From assembly GCA_044377005.1 (NCBI GenBank), contig JBILJV010000067.1:1-11783 (forward strand): a stretch of 11,783 bases of DNA. Reading direction: 5' to 3'. This stretch comes from JABMMZ01 sp044377005. GTDB lineage: Bacteria > Bacteroidota > Bacteroidia > NS11-12g > UBA955. Position numbers and translations under genes: made by a program. A model generated the notes under the pieces. It was not told where the DNA came from. It worked only from the letters and a program-made list of their open reading frames with translations, and searched no databases. Below are positions 1 through 6,912 of the stretch, in pieces. How positions within the stretch are numbered: position 1 is the first letter of the stretch; every line of letters starts with the position of its first letter.

Positions 1-56
1 GACAATTGATTGATTTAATTTAATTTACATAACTGTTTTTAAATTAAATATTTGTC
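1..56. repeat. Imperfect AT-rich inverted repeat downstream of the minus-strand hypothetical gene
   Basis: An 11-bp arm at 13-23 (ATTTAATTTAA) is the exact reverse complement of 39-49, with a 15-base loop. An outer 5-bp pair, GACAA at 1-5 against TTGTC at 52-56, encloses it across an asymmetric internal loop of 7 and 2 bases. The element abuts the stop codon of the minus-strand gene at 57, so it could be its terminator or part of a convergent terminator shared with a gene left of the window. The inner stem is entirely A/T, the region is AT-rich and there is no clear U-tract, so chance is a real alternative. Confidence 0.3.
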
Positions 57-623
57 TTATTGAAGTCGATGACTTACAATAAAATCAGCTTTTTCATAAA
101 GTTGATAAGGGGATAATTTTCTCCAATCCATTTCATCTAATTCACCGCCATAATTGACATAATAATCAATTCCAGCGGCATTAAATTCATTTAAAACATG
201 GGGACGAAAGTTGATAAAACTTATCCATCCATCTTCAATATCATTAAACCATTCTTCGTAATAAGAGTCGTCTGATGAATGAAAATTGAGTACGTTTTCA
301 CCTATAAGAATAAACTTATTGACTCCTTCATTTAATATTAATTCCAGAATTTCCCTTTTTAACTGCATAATGTCATTGTTAATAACATCATTCCATTCCC
401 CAATTAATTCTATGATACAATAACCTTCATTATAATCTACATAAATTATCTTAAGGTAAAGTGTATTTGAACCAAAATTGTCCCATTGAGGATGAATTAA
501 AAAATTATAAATGGCATTAGTGAATTCAAATTCACTGTGGATTTGTTCAAAAAATGGAGATTTTTCATCATTTTCTGAGTTGTACAAATGCAACCAAGTA
601 TAATGGGGTTCTATGTCATGCAT
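57..623 (-). CDS. Conserved hypothetical acidic cytoplasmic protein (188 aa)
   Basis: Function is unknown. The product is acidic and has no signal peptide or membrane segment, so it is probably cytoplasmic. Visible features are a Trp/Tyr-rich N-terminus (residues 1-15), a central β-strand/helix stretch with two hydrophobic strands (about 68-75 and 103-109) flanking an amphipathic helix (84-98), and a striking acidic cluster NFHSSDDSYYEEWFNDIED at 113-131. The strand-helix-strand order followed by a further strand (about 132-138) loosely resembles a STAS-like α/β fold, but this is only an impression. From memory, similar proteins of about this length occur as single-copy hypotheticals in Bacteroidota; I know of no assigned role. 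The start at 623 is supported by the -7 box just upstream and by the lack of coding space beyond it. It is transcribed divergently from the BNR-protein gene. Confidence 0.8.
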   Translation of the reverse strand: MHDIEPHYTWLHLYNSENDEKSPFFEQIHSEFEFTNAIYNFLIHPQWDNFGSNTLYLKIIYVDYNEGYCIIELIGEWNDVINNDIMQLKREILELILNEGVNKFILIGENVLNFHSSDDSYYEEWFNDIEDGWISFINFRPHVLNEFNAAGIDYYVNYGGELDEMDWRKLSPYQLYEKADFIVSHRLQ

Positions 624-628
624 CTTTG

Positions 629-636
629 CAAAATTA
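629..636 (-). promoter_or_regulatory. Candidate Bacteroidota -7 box for the minus-strand hypothetical gene
   Basis: On the minus strand the bases read TAATTTTG, a full match to the Bacteroidota -7 consensus TAnnTTTG. Only five bases separate it from the ATG at 623, so a transcript starting there would have almost no leader. No TTG-type -33 element is seen at the usual spacing, which lowers confidence. Confidence 0.4.
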
Positions 637-661
637 TATCCATTTTTTTATTTATTTAAAT

Positions 662-669
662 TAAGTTTG
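662..669 (+). promoter_or_regulatory. Candidate Bacteroidota -7 box for the secreted BNR-type gene
   Basis: The bases read TAAGTTTG, matching TAnnTTTG, and end four bases before the ATG at 674. The mRNA would be leaderless or nearly so. It lies in the same 50-bp gap as the opposing -7 box at 629-636. No good -33 TTG is visible at 17-23 bp upstream. Confidence 0.4.
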
Positions 670-673
670 CTCA

Positions 674-1933
674 ATGAAGACGTTTTTTTTCTTAATAGTT
701 TTTACTTGTGTGAATATCCATAGTCAAGTTCAATTTAATCAACATTTTAAAGGAGGAAATGAACCTTCGTTAGTAATAAATACAGATAATAATGCTGAAA
801 TTGTATTGGCGTTTAATACCAATCATGTTTTTAAAAGTAAAGATACCGGAAAAACATTTCATAGAATTCAAGTTAGTTCAAAATTTGGATTTTATGGTGA
901 TCCTGTTTTAGTGAATGGAATTAAGAATAATGTTTATTTAGTCCATTTAGCAAAAAATGATAAATTAAAATGGCCAGAATCTTTTGATAGAATTGTGTTT
1001 CAATCATTCGATTTCAATTCTAAAGTTGTTAAAAAAAGTATTGGAATTGGTTATCAATTTGGTAAAATGCAAGACAAACCATGGCTCTTTGTTCAAAACA
1101 ATATTAAAAAAAAGAATCAATCAACAATACACTTAACATGGACTTGTTTTGATAAGTATGACAGTCGTTCTCCTTTGGATTCGTCACGCATTATGCACGC
1201 ATATTCAATTGACGATGGCGCAAATTTTTCAACACCACAAGTGATAAGCAAAGTCAATGGAATTGCAATTGATGGTGATTCAGCAATGGAAGGAGCAACG
1301 ATGGCAATGGATAAAATAAATGGTCATCTTTATTGTCTTTGGAGTGGCATGAACAAATTATGGTTGGCTCAATCTAAAGATGGTATAAAATGGGAAATAC
1401 CTAAAGCAATCAGTGAGCACGAAAATGGGTGGAATATTTCAGCCCCTGGATTTTGGAGAGCTAATGGAATGCCTTTTTTAGTTGCACTTGATAGTCATTT
1501 AATGGCCGTTTGGGCTTCTGAGAAAAATGGAATTTCTAAAGTAAATTATTTATTTTACAATACTAGCAGTCAAGTTTGGAGTGAAATTAAAACAATAGAA
1601 ATAGAGGAGGGGGTAAATACATTGATGCCCTTTATTCAAACAAAAAATAACAACGCTTATTTAGTGTTTTATGGTGTTGGAAAAATAGATGCATTAACTT
1701 TACAAACTGAAGTTTCTATATATACTGCAAAAATCAATGAAAAGCAAAAAGATAAAAAAGTGGAAGCCAAAAAAGTAGAGGGGACCAGCTTTAGATCAAA
1801 AGGTAGTTTTTTGGGAGATTACATTGCATTGGGGCTATTTAACCAATCAGACAAAGAGGAAGGACTAGTCGCTTATACGACATTAATCAATCAAAAACAG
1901 ACTTCTATAGCCACTGTAAAAATAAAGTTTTAG
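674..1933 (+). CDS. Secreted sialidase-like (BNR/Asp-box) β-propeller protein
   Basis: This is an exported protein of 419 residues. The N-terminus (MKTFFFLIVFTCVNIHS) is a short signal peptide, with cleavage expected near residue 18. Three Asp-box-like motifs, the hairpin signature of sialidase-type β-propellers, are visible: SKDTGKTF at 55-62, SIDDGANF at 178-185 and SKDGIKW at 234-240. A GDPVLV segment at 76-81, a GWNISAPGFWRANGMP block at 252-267 and a C-terminal FLGDYIALG segment at 379-387 fit Bacteroidota proteins annotated as sialidase-family or exo-alpha-sialidase. I see no clear FRIP motif or catalytic Arg triad, so sialidase activity is not supported and a carbohydrate- or protein-binding propeller is as likely. 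A Lys-rich linker lies at about 354-368. No type IX secretion C-terminal domain is evident. The next gene lies 66 bp downstream. Confidence 0.75.
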   Translation: MKTFFFLIVFTCVNIHSQVQFNQHFKGGNEPSLVINTDNNAEIVLAFNTNHVFKSKDTGKTFHRIQVSSKFGFYGDPVLVNGIKNNVYLVHLAKNDKLKWPESFDRIVFQSFDFNSKVVKKSIGIGYQFGKMQDKPWLFVQNNIKKKNQSTIHLTWTCFDKYDSRSPLDSSRIMHAYSIDDGANFSTPQVISKVNGIAIDGDSAMEGATMAMDKINGHLYCLWSGMNKLWLAQSKDGIKWEIPKAISEHENGWNISAPGFWRANGMPFLVALDSHLMAVWASEKNGISKVNYLFYNTSSQVWSEIKTIEIEEGVNTLMPFIQTKNNNAYLVFYGVGKIDALTLQTEVSIYTAKINEKQKDKKVEAKKVEGTSFRSKGSFLGDYIALGLFNQSDKEEGLVAYTTLINQKQTSIATVKIKF

Positions 1934-1945
1934 TTTTTTATTCAT

Positions 1946-1981
1946 TAGATTTGATTTTTAGCGTTTAAAAGTATTATTTTG
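1946..1981 (+). promoter_or_regulatory. Candidate promoter region for the ppiD-like/hppD transcription unit
   Basis: Two overlapping possibilities exist in the 66-bp gap. TAGATTTG at 1946-1953 is a full match to the -7 consensus TAnnTTTG but lacks a -33 TTG. Alternatively TTG at 1951-1953 could be a -33 element with 20 bp spacing to TTATTTTG at 1974-1981, which has one mismatch from the -7 consensus and would place the transcript start about 10 bases before the ATG at 2000. The second has the better overall geometry. Confidence 0.4.
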
Positions 1982-1999
1982 CAAATCTTTTAAAAAAAT

Positions 2000-4093
2000 A
2001 TGGCTGTAATTAATAAATTAAGAAATTCTAAATGGGTTTTGATTGTAATCTTAGTTTCCCTAGTGATCTTTGTATTAACAGATTTCTTTACTGGAAATAA
2101 CAATATCTCTACATCTCCTGAAAATGTAGGAGAAATAGATGGAACTGGAATTACCGTTCAGGAGTTTGAATCCAAGTATAGAGAGATATTAGCACAGTTT
2201 GAAGCAAATGGTCAAGCTATTAACGATGAAACCAAAGAACAAGCTTCAATGTATGCATGGAATCAATTCATACAAGCAAATATTATTGAAAAAGAATATC
2301 TCAAATTAGGTTTAGATGTTACATTAGAAGAATCATCAATATTATTATATTCTGACAATGCTCATCCGACTATTAAACAATATTTTAGTCAAGATGGCGT
2401 TTTTAGTCCTTCCAATGTAATTAACTTTAGAAATCAAGTAGCAGCTAAAGACCCCAAATCAATGGAACAATTTGAATTAATCGTTAAGCAAATTGTATTA
2501 GAAACCAAGTCAAGAAAATATACTTCACTTATCAGCAAATCGATGTATGCAACTTCTTTAGATGCTGAAGATGACTTTTTTGCAAGCTCTGCAGAAGCTA
2601 AAGGAAAATCAATCACACTAAATTTTGGTAATTTAGAAGACAAAGATTTTAAAGTGACTGATGATGAATTGAAAACTTATTTAAAAAAACATGCTTCTGA
2701 CTTTAAACAAAAAGAAGGAAGAGATTTAGAATATATAATGGTAAGTGTATTACCTACAAGACAAGATACATTAGCTATTAAACAAGAAGTTGAGGCATTA
2801 ATTCCGACCTTTAGAACAACAGATAACGACTCTTTGTATGTAGCAATAAATAGTTCTGAACCATATGATCCTTATTTTCAATCAAGAGGTACTTATGACA
2901 AGTCTATTGAATCAAAATTATTTTCTGCACCTAAAGACAGTGTTATTGGACCATTATATGCCAATGGTATATATAGTTTAGTCAAAGTAATTGATACAAA
3001 ACTAGACTCTGTAAGTTACATGTCAGCATTTAGAGCAGAGATTTACGTGAAAGGAACGACAAAGCAAGATACATTAGATGCAATTGCTAAAGCTAAAAAA
3101 TTAGCTACTGAATCTAAATCATCTGCTGATCCATTTTCGTTTTTACAACAAAAAAACTACATAGGTGAACTGGGAACAGTTACTGATATGGGATGGTTCA
3201 GAGAAGGTACACAGCCAGAGGAATTCAACAAAGCACTAAAAACTTTAGCTTTTGGTGATGCGACTGTTGTTCAAGCCCCTTATGGTTTGTTCTTATTGAA
3301 ATTAAACCAACCAAAATCAAACCAATTAATCAAAATTGCTCAAGTTAAAAGAAAAGTAGAACCTTTGTCTTCAACTCAAGATAGTTTATATCAAGTTGTT
3401 TCTGAATTCAGAAATGAACTAGTAGGTAAGGATGGAGAATTTGATGTTATTACTAAAAAATACAAGTTAAATAAAGGTATCGCCAATAATGTTAAAGCTA
3501 CAGACAAAGTGATGACAGGAATTCCAGGGACTTCTGAAGTGGTAAGATGGTCATACAATGATAAACGCGAAAATGGTGATTATTCAGATGTAATAGTAAC
3601 AGACAATTTCTATATTGTTGCTCATTTAACTAAAATAAAAGAAGAAGGTACTGCTGATTTTGAAGATGTAAAAGAAAAATTAACTCGTTTGGTAATTGAT
3701 GAGAAAAAAGCAGAGAAATTGAAATCACAAATGAATGATGCCATTAAATCATCTAAAACAGTTGATGATATTGCGGTTAAATTAAACACAATGGCACATC
3801 CAATTCAAAATCTTTTTTTCAATGCAGCTGCTGTTGAATTCACAGGCAATGATATATCGTTAGTGGGTTATGTTTTTGGTTTAACACCTAAAAAAATAAG
3901 CAAACCAATTGTGAGTAAAAATGGTGTACACTTATTCTTTGTTGATGAAATTAAAAAACCTGAATTACCTACATCATTAAAATCAAGACAAGATATTTTA
4001 TACATGCAGAAAAAACAACAAGCTTACTCATTGTCATACGAAGCATTGAAAAAAGCAGGAGATGTTGTTGACGAACGTTATAAATACTATTAA
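2000..4093 (+). CDS. PpiD/SurA-like membrane-anchored periplasmic folding factor (peptidylprolyl isomerase family)
   Basis: This 697-residue protein has the PpiD layout: a short cytoplasmic N-terminus, one transmembrane anchor at about residues 12-29, then a long periplasmic part. Residues about 40-200 form a helical SurA/PpiD-type chaperone domain. Two consecutive parvulin-like (PpiC) segments follow: about 240-333, ending NGIYSLVKV, and about 340-437, with the DMGWFREGTQPEEFNKAL signature at 396-413 and YGLFLLKL at 428-435. A third partial parvulin-like hairpin (SKNGVHLFFVDEI, 639-651) lies near the C-terminus. The family helps newly exported proteins fold at the inner membrane. The histidines that flank the parvulin active site are not where expected in either repeat, so a chaperone role is more likely than isomerase activity. 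Length is typical for Bacteroidota members. The start is fixed by the positively charged N-terminus before the anchor. hppD follows after 23 bp. Confidence 0.88.
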   Translation: MAVINKLRNSKWVLIVILVSLVIFVLTDFFTGNNNISTSPENVGEIDGTGITVQEFESKYREILAQFEANGQAINDETKEQASMYAWNQFIQANIIEKEYLKLGLDVTLEESSILLYSDNAHPTIKQYFSQDGVFSPSNVINFRNQVAAKDPKSMEQFELIVKQIVLETKSRKYTSLISKSMYATSLDAEDDFFASSAEAKGKSITLNFGNLEDKDFKVTDDELKTYLKKHASDFKQKEGRDLEYIMVSVLPTRQDTLAIKQEVEALIPTFRTTDNDSLYVAINSSEPYDPYFQSRGTYDKSIESKLFSAPKDSVIGPLYANGIYSLVKVIDTKLDSVSYMSAFRAEIYVKGTTKQDTLDAIAKAKKLATESKSSADPFSFLQQKNYIGELGTVTDMGWFREGTQPEEFNKALKTLAFGDATVVQAPYGLFLLKLNQPKSNQLIKIAQVKRKVEPLSSTQDSLYQVVSEFRNELVGKDGEFDVITKKYKLNKGIANNVKATDKVMTGIPGTSEVVRWSYNDKRENGDYSDVIVTDNFYIVAHLTKIKEEGTADFEDVKEKLTRLVIDEKKAEKLKSQMNDAIKSSKTVDDIAVKLNTMAHPIQNLFFNAAAVEFTGNDISLVGYVFGLTPKKISKPIVSKNGVHLFFVDEIKKPELPTSLKSRQDILYMQKKQQAYSLSYEALKKAGDVVDERYKYY

Positions 4094-4116
4094 TAATTTA
4101 ACTAAACTCTTTTTTT

Positions 4117-5220
4117 ATGACAGACAATAAAGTAGATTTTTTACCATTACATGGTACTGACTATATAGAATTATATGTAGGTAATGCCAAACAAGCTGCT
4201 CACTTTTATAAAACAGCTTTTGGGTTTCAAAGTTTAGCTTATGCTGGTCCTGAAACAGGAGTTAAAGACAGAGTTAGTTATGTGTTAATCCAAAATAAAA
4301 TGAGATTAATGCTAACTACGCCTTTACGTTCCGATTCGCCTATCGCTTTGCACCATTTAAAACATGGTGATGGTGTTAAAACATTAGCCTTAATGGTGGA
4401 TGATGCTTATGATGCATTTAACCAAACTACTCAAAGAGGTGGAAAACCCTATATGGAACCTATTACTTTGAGCGACGAAAATGGAGAAGTTAAAATAAGT
4501 GGAATTCATACTTATGGTGAGGTTGTTCACTTGTTTATTGAAAGAAAAAACTACAATGGGGTGTTTATGCCAGGTTTTAGAAAATGGGAAAGCACATATA
4601 ATCCAACTGAAACTGGTTTGCTCTATGTAGACCATTGTGTTGGAAACGTAGATTGGAATCAAATGAACCCTTGGGTGAAATTTTATGAAGATGTAATGGG
4701 GTTCAAAAATATACTTTCATTCGACGATAATGATATTTCTACTGAATATTCTGCTTTAATGAGTAAAGTAATGAGTAACGGCAATGGATATGTTAAATTT
4801 CCTATCAATGAACCAGCTGAAGGTAAAAGAAAATCACAAGTAGAGGAATATTTAGAATTTTACGAAGGCGAAGGAACACAACACATAGCCATTGCGACTA
4901 ATGATATTGTTAAGACAGTTAAAGAATTAATGTCACGTGGTGTTGAATTTTTACAAGTTCCAACAAGTTACTATGATGATTTATTGGATCGTGTTGGTCC
5001 TATTGAAGAAGACATTGAACCATTAAAAGAACTTGGTATATTAGTAGATAGAGATGACGAAGGTTATTTACTACAATTGTTTACTAAACCAGTTGAAGAC
5101 AGACCAACCATGTTCTATGAAATAATTCAAAGAAAAGGTGCCAAATCATTTGGGAAAGGTAATTTCAAAGCTTTGTTTGAAGCAATAGAAAGAGAACAAG
5201 CCAATCGAGGTAATTTATAA
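4117..5220 (+). CDS. hppD: 4-hydroxyphenylpyruvate dioxygenase
   Basis: This Fe(II)-dependent dioxygenase converts 4-hydroxyphenylpyruvate and O2 to homogentisate and CO2, the second step of tyrosine catabolism. The 367-residue length is normal for bacterial HPPD. The two vicinal-oxygen-chelate halves are visible. The N-terminal half begins with DYIELYVGNAKQAAHFY (15-31). The C-terminal catalytic half carries the iron ligands His173 (YVDHCVGNV), His256 (TQHIAIAT) and Glu335 (MFYEIIQR). The C-terminal lid with GKGNFKALFEAIEREQ (347-362) is intact, as expected of an active enzyme. It sits 23 bp after the ppiD-like gene and 10 bp before the BtuF-like gene, with no -7 box in the upstream gap, so cotranscription with ppiD is likely. 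Homogentisate dioxygenase and fumarylacetoacetase genes are not in the window. Confidence 0.97.
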   Translation: MTDNKVDFLPLHGTDYIELYVGNAKQAAHFYKTAFGFQSLAYAGPETGVKDRVSYVLIQNKMRLMLTTPLRSDSPIALHHLKHGDGVKTLALMVDDAYDAFNQTTQRGGKPYMEPITLSDENGEVKISGIHTYGEVVHLFIERKNYNGVFMPGFRKWESTYNPTETGLLYVDHCVGNVDWNQMNPWVKFYEDVMGFKNILSFDDNDISTEYSALMSKVMSNGNGYVKFPINEPAEGKRKSQVEEYLEFYEGEGTQHIAIATNDIVKTVKELMSRGVEFLQVPTSYYDDLLDRVGPIEEDIEPLKELGILVDRDDEGYLLQLFTKPVEDRPTMFYEIIQRKGAKSFGKGNFKALFEAIEREQANRGNL

Positions 5221-5230
5221 TCCTAATAAT

Positions 5231-6010
5231 ATGCTTTATCAAGCATGGATAGATATGATGGGAAGGGTAGTTGAAATACCTCAATTTCCCCAAAGAATTA
5301 TATCACTTGTGCCATCACAAACTGAATTGCTTTATGATTTGGGTTTGCAAAAACAAATTGTTGGTCAAACAGTGTTTTGTATTCATCCTCAAAAATATTT
5401 CTCAAATAGTACAAAAATTGGCGGTACCAAAAAAATTAAATTCCAATTAATAGACGACTTAAATCCCGATTTAATCATAGGTAATAAAGAAGAAAATACG
5501 CAGGAAATGATTGAACAACTTTCAAGTAAATATCCAGTTTGGTTAAGTGATATTTACACAATTGAAGATACTTGTTCTATGATTAATCAAATTGGTAAGA
5601 TATGTAATGTGTTAGAAAAAGCAAATTTAATTTCTGGACAAATACATCAATCATTTAATCAATTAACTTTTCAAAATTTAGGAACCTGCTTGTATCTAAT
5701 TTGGAAAGACCCATACATGTCGGTTGGTCAAAATACATTTATCAATCATGTTTTAGAAACGATTGGGTTTACCAATGTTTTTCAAAAATCAAGATACCCT
5801 GAATTAACAATAGAAGATATTGTAAACTTAAATCCACAAACAATCCTTCTCTCTTCAGAACCATATCCTTTTAAACAAAAACACATCGATCAACTTCAAG
5901 AAATATTACCAATGGCAAACATAAAATTGGTAGATGGGGAAATGTTCAGTTGGTATGGAAGTCGATTGAAATATTCTGTTGACTACTTTAAAGAACATTT
6001 TAATATATAA
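5231..6010 (+). CDS. BtuF-like ABC-type substrate-binding protein (helical-backbone metal-receptor fold), no signal peptide
   Basis: The 259-residue product belongs to the periplasmic-binding-protein family of class III solute binders (BtuF/FhuD/TroA-like helical-backbone receptors). Typical blocks are RIISLVPSQTELLYDLGL (22-39), LNPDLIIGNKEEN (77-89), WKDPYMSVGQNTFINHVLETIGF (158-180), the helix ELTIEDIVNLNPQTILLSSEP (191-211) and WYGSRL (241-246). BtuF relatives bind cobalamin, but the ligand here cannot be read from the sequence. Most family members are exported, yet this protein starts at once with mature-type sequence (MLYQAWIDMMGRVVEIP). Extending the frame upstream meets a stop at 5186-5188 and offers no hydrophobic segment, so the protein is probably cytoplasmic. 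It follows hppD by 10 bp, and no permease or ATPase gene is nearby. Signal-less relatives in other Bacteroidota genomes are known to me only as uncharacterised. Confidence 0.85.
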   Translation: MLYQAWIDMMGRVVEIPQFPQRIISLVPSQTELLYDLGLQKQIVGQTVFCIHPQKYFSNSTKIGGTKKIKFQLIDDLNPDLIIGNKEENTQEMIEQLSSKYPVWLSDIYTIEDTCSMINQIGKICNVLEKANLISGQIHQSFNQLTFQNLGTCLYLIWKDPYMSVGQNTFINHVLETIGFTNVFQKSRYPELTIEDIVNLNPQTILLSSEPYPFKQKHIDQLQEILPMANIKLVDGEMFSWYGSRLKYSVDYFKEHFNI

Positions 6011-6049
6011 TTACAAGTTCGTCAAGCCATAAATCTTAAAAAGAAGACT

Positions 6050-6057
6050 TATCTTTG
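6050..6057 (+). promoter_or_regulatory. Bacteroidota -7 box for map; decides the start codon
   Basis: The bases read TATCTTTG, a full match to TAnnTTTG. Position 6057 is both the last base of this box and the G of an in-frame GTG. Transcription should begin a few bases downstream, leaving the GTG outside or at the very 5' end of the mRNA. The ATG at 6066 is therefore the better start, with a leader of only a few bases. No clear -33 TTG is seen. Confidence 0.55.
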
Positions 6058-6065
6058 TGGCAATT

Positions 6066-6830
6066 ATGGCCATTATTATTAAATCACCTGAACAAATAGA
6101 GGGGATTCGCAAAAGCAGTCGTTTAGCCGCTGAGACGCTTAAATATTTAGAACAATTCATTAAACCAGGTATAAAAACCATTGAATTAGACAAACTTGCT
6201 GATGATTTTTTGCAAAAACATGGTGCAGTAGCTGCTACCAAAGGTTACAAAGGGTATAAACATGCTACCTGTATTTCGCCAAATGATGTCGTTTGTCATG
6301 GAGTACCAAATGAATACGCCTTAAAATTTGGCGATATAGTCAATATTGATGTTACCGCTATTATAGATGGATATTATGGGGATACTTGCAGAATGTATGA
6401 GGTTGGTGAAGTTAATGATTATTCAAAAAAACTTATGAAGATAACTAATGAATGTTTGCACCTTGGAATGAAAGAATGTTATCCAGGAAATTACTTAGGC
6501 AATATAGGTTATGCAATCAATGAACATGCAGTAAAACATGGTTATTCTGTGGTTTACGAATTTTGTGGACATGGTGTAGGACTTAAATTTCATGAAGACC
6601 CACAAGTAGAACATAAAGCAAAAAAAAACTCAGGTCCTTTACTAAGAGAAGGAATGACATTTACCATAGAGCCAATGATAAATGCAGGCAAGCCAAAATG
6701 TAAAGTAGACCGTAAGGATGGTTGGACAGCTAGAACCATTGATGGAAAACTTTCTGCTCAATACGAACACACTATTTTAATTACTAAAAATGGATTCGAA
6801 GCCTTGACGGATATTAACGGTGATTACTAA
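6066..6830 (+). CDS. map: Type I methionine aminopeptidase
   Basis: This essential cytoplasmic dimetal hydrolase removes the initiator methionine from nascent proteins. With the ATG at 6066 the product has 254 residues, the normal length. An upstream in-frame GTG at 6057 would add three residues but overlaps the -7 box and is disfavoured. All metal ligands of the pita-bread fold are present: Asp95 (NIDVT), Asp106 (YYGDTCRM), His169 (FCGHGVG), Glu202 (FTIEPMI) and Glu234 (QYEHT). The substrate-binding histidines His78 (VVCHGVP) and His176 (KFHEDP) are also present. There is no N-terminal zinc-finger extension. The gene begins 55 bp after the BtuF-like gene and has its own promoter motif. It is not next to the ribosomal-protein operon where map often lies in other bacteria. 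Confidence 0.97.
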   Translation: MAIIIKSPEQIEGIRKSSRLAAETLKYLEQFIKPGIKTIELDKLADDFLQKHGAVAATKGYKGYKHATCISPNDVVCHGVPNEYALKFGDIVNIDVTAIIDGYYGDTCRMYEVGEVNDYSKKLMKITNECLHLGMKECYPGNYLGNIGYAINEHAVKHGYSVVYEFCGHGVGLKFHEDPQVEHKAKKNSGPLLREGMTFTIEPMINAGKPKCKVDRKDGWTARTIDGKLSAQYEHTILITKNGFEALTDINGDY

Positions 6831-6862
6831 AGTTTTTCCTTTTTTGGTTTGTTAAAATAATA

Positions 6863-6880
6863 TTGGCACAACTTGTGCAA
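6863..6880 (+). promoter_or_regulatory. Candidate σ54 (RpoN) -24/-12 promoter for the 1457-residue exported protein
   Basis: The sequence TTGGCACAACTTGTGCAA matches the σ54 consensus TTGGCACR-N4-TTGCW with one mismatch (GTGCA for TTGCW). The invariant GG (6865-6866) and GC (6877-6878) are separated by exactly 10 bp, the required spacing. Transcription would start around 6889-6891, giving a leader of about 23 bases before the ATG at 6913. The core is also a perfect 6-bp inverted repeat (GCACAA-C-TTGTGC, 6866-6878), so a regulator operator is an alternative reading. A weaker σA-type -7-like sequence, TAATTTAG (6901-6908, one mismatch), lies nearer the gene. Confidence 0.5.
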
Positions 6881-6912
6881 TAAATCTAATTATTCTAAGT
6901 TAATTTAGCAAC

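Noticed and set aside
683..690. Run of eight T in codons 4-6 of the secreted BNR-type gene, a possible slippage site for phase variation
   Set aside because: The run encodes the Phe residues of an ordinary signal peptide, the frame is intact, and T-runs of this size are common in this AT-rich sequence.
2434..2643. Minus-strand open frame inside the ppiD-like gene, and similar short frames at 4390-4662, 6011-6241, 8918-9106, 9465-9680, 10836-11024 and 11238-11420
   Set aside because: All overlap well-supported genes in other frames, or the plsY start region, and none has a recognisable domain or sensible neighbour context.
6831..6860. T-rich stretch after the map stop codon as an intrinsic terminator
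   Set aside because: T-runs are present but no stable inverted repeat precedes them, so a Rho-independent terminator is not supported.
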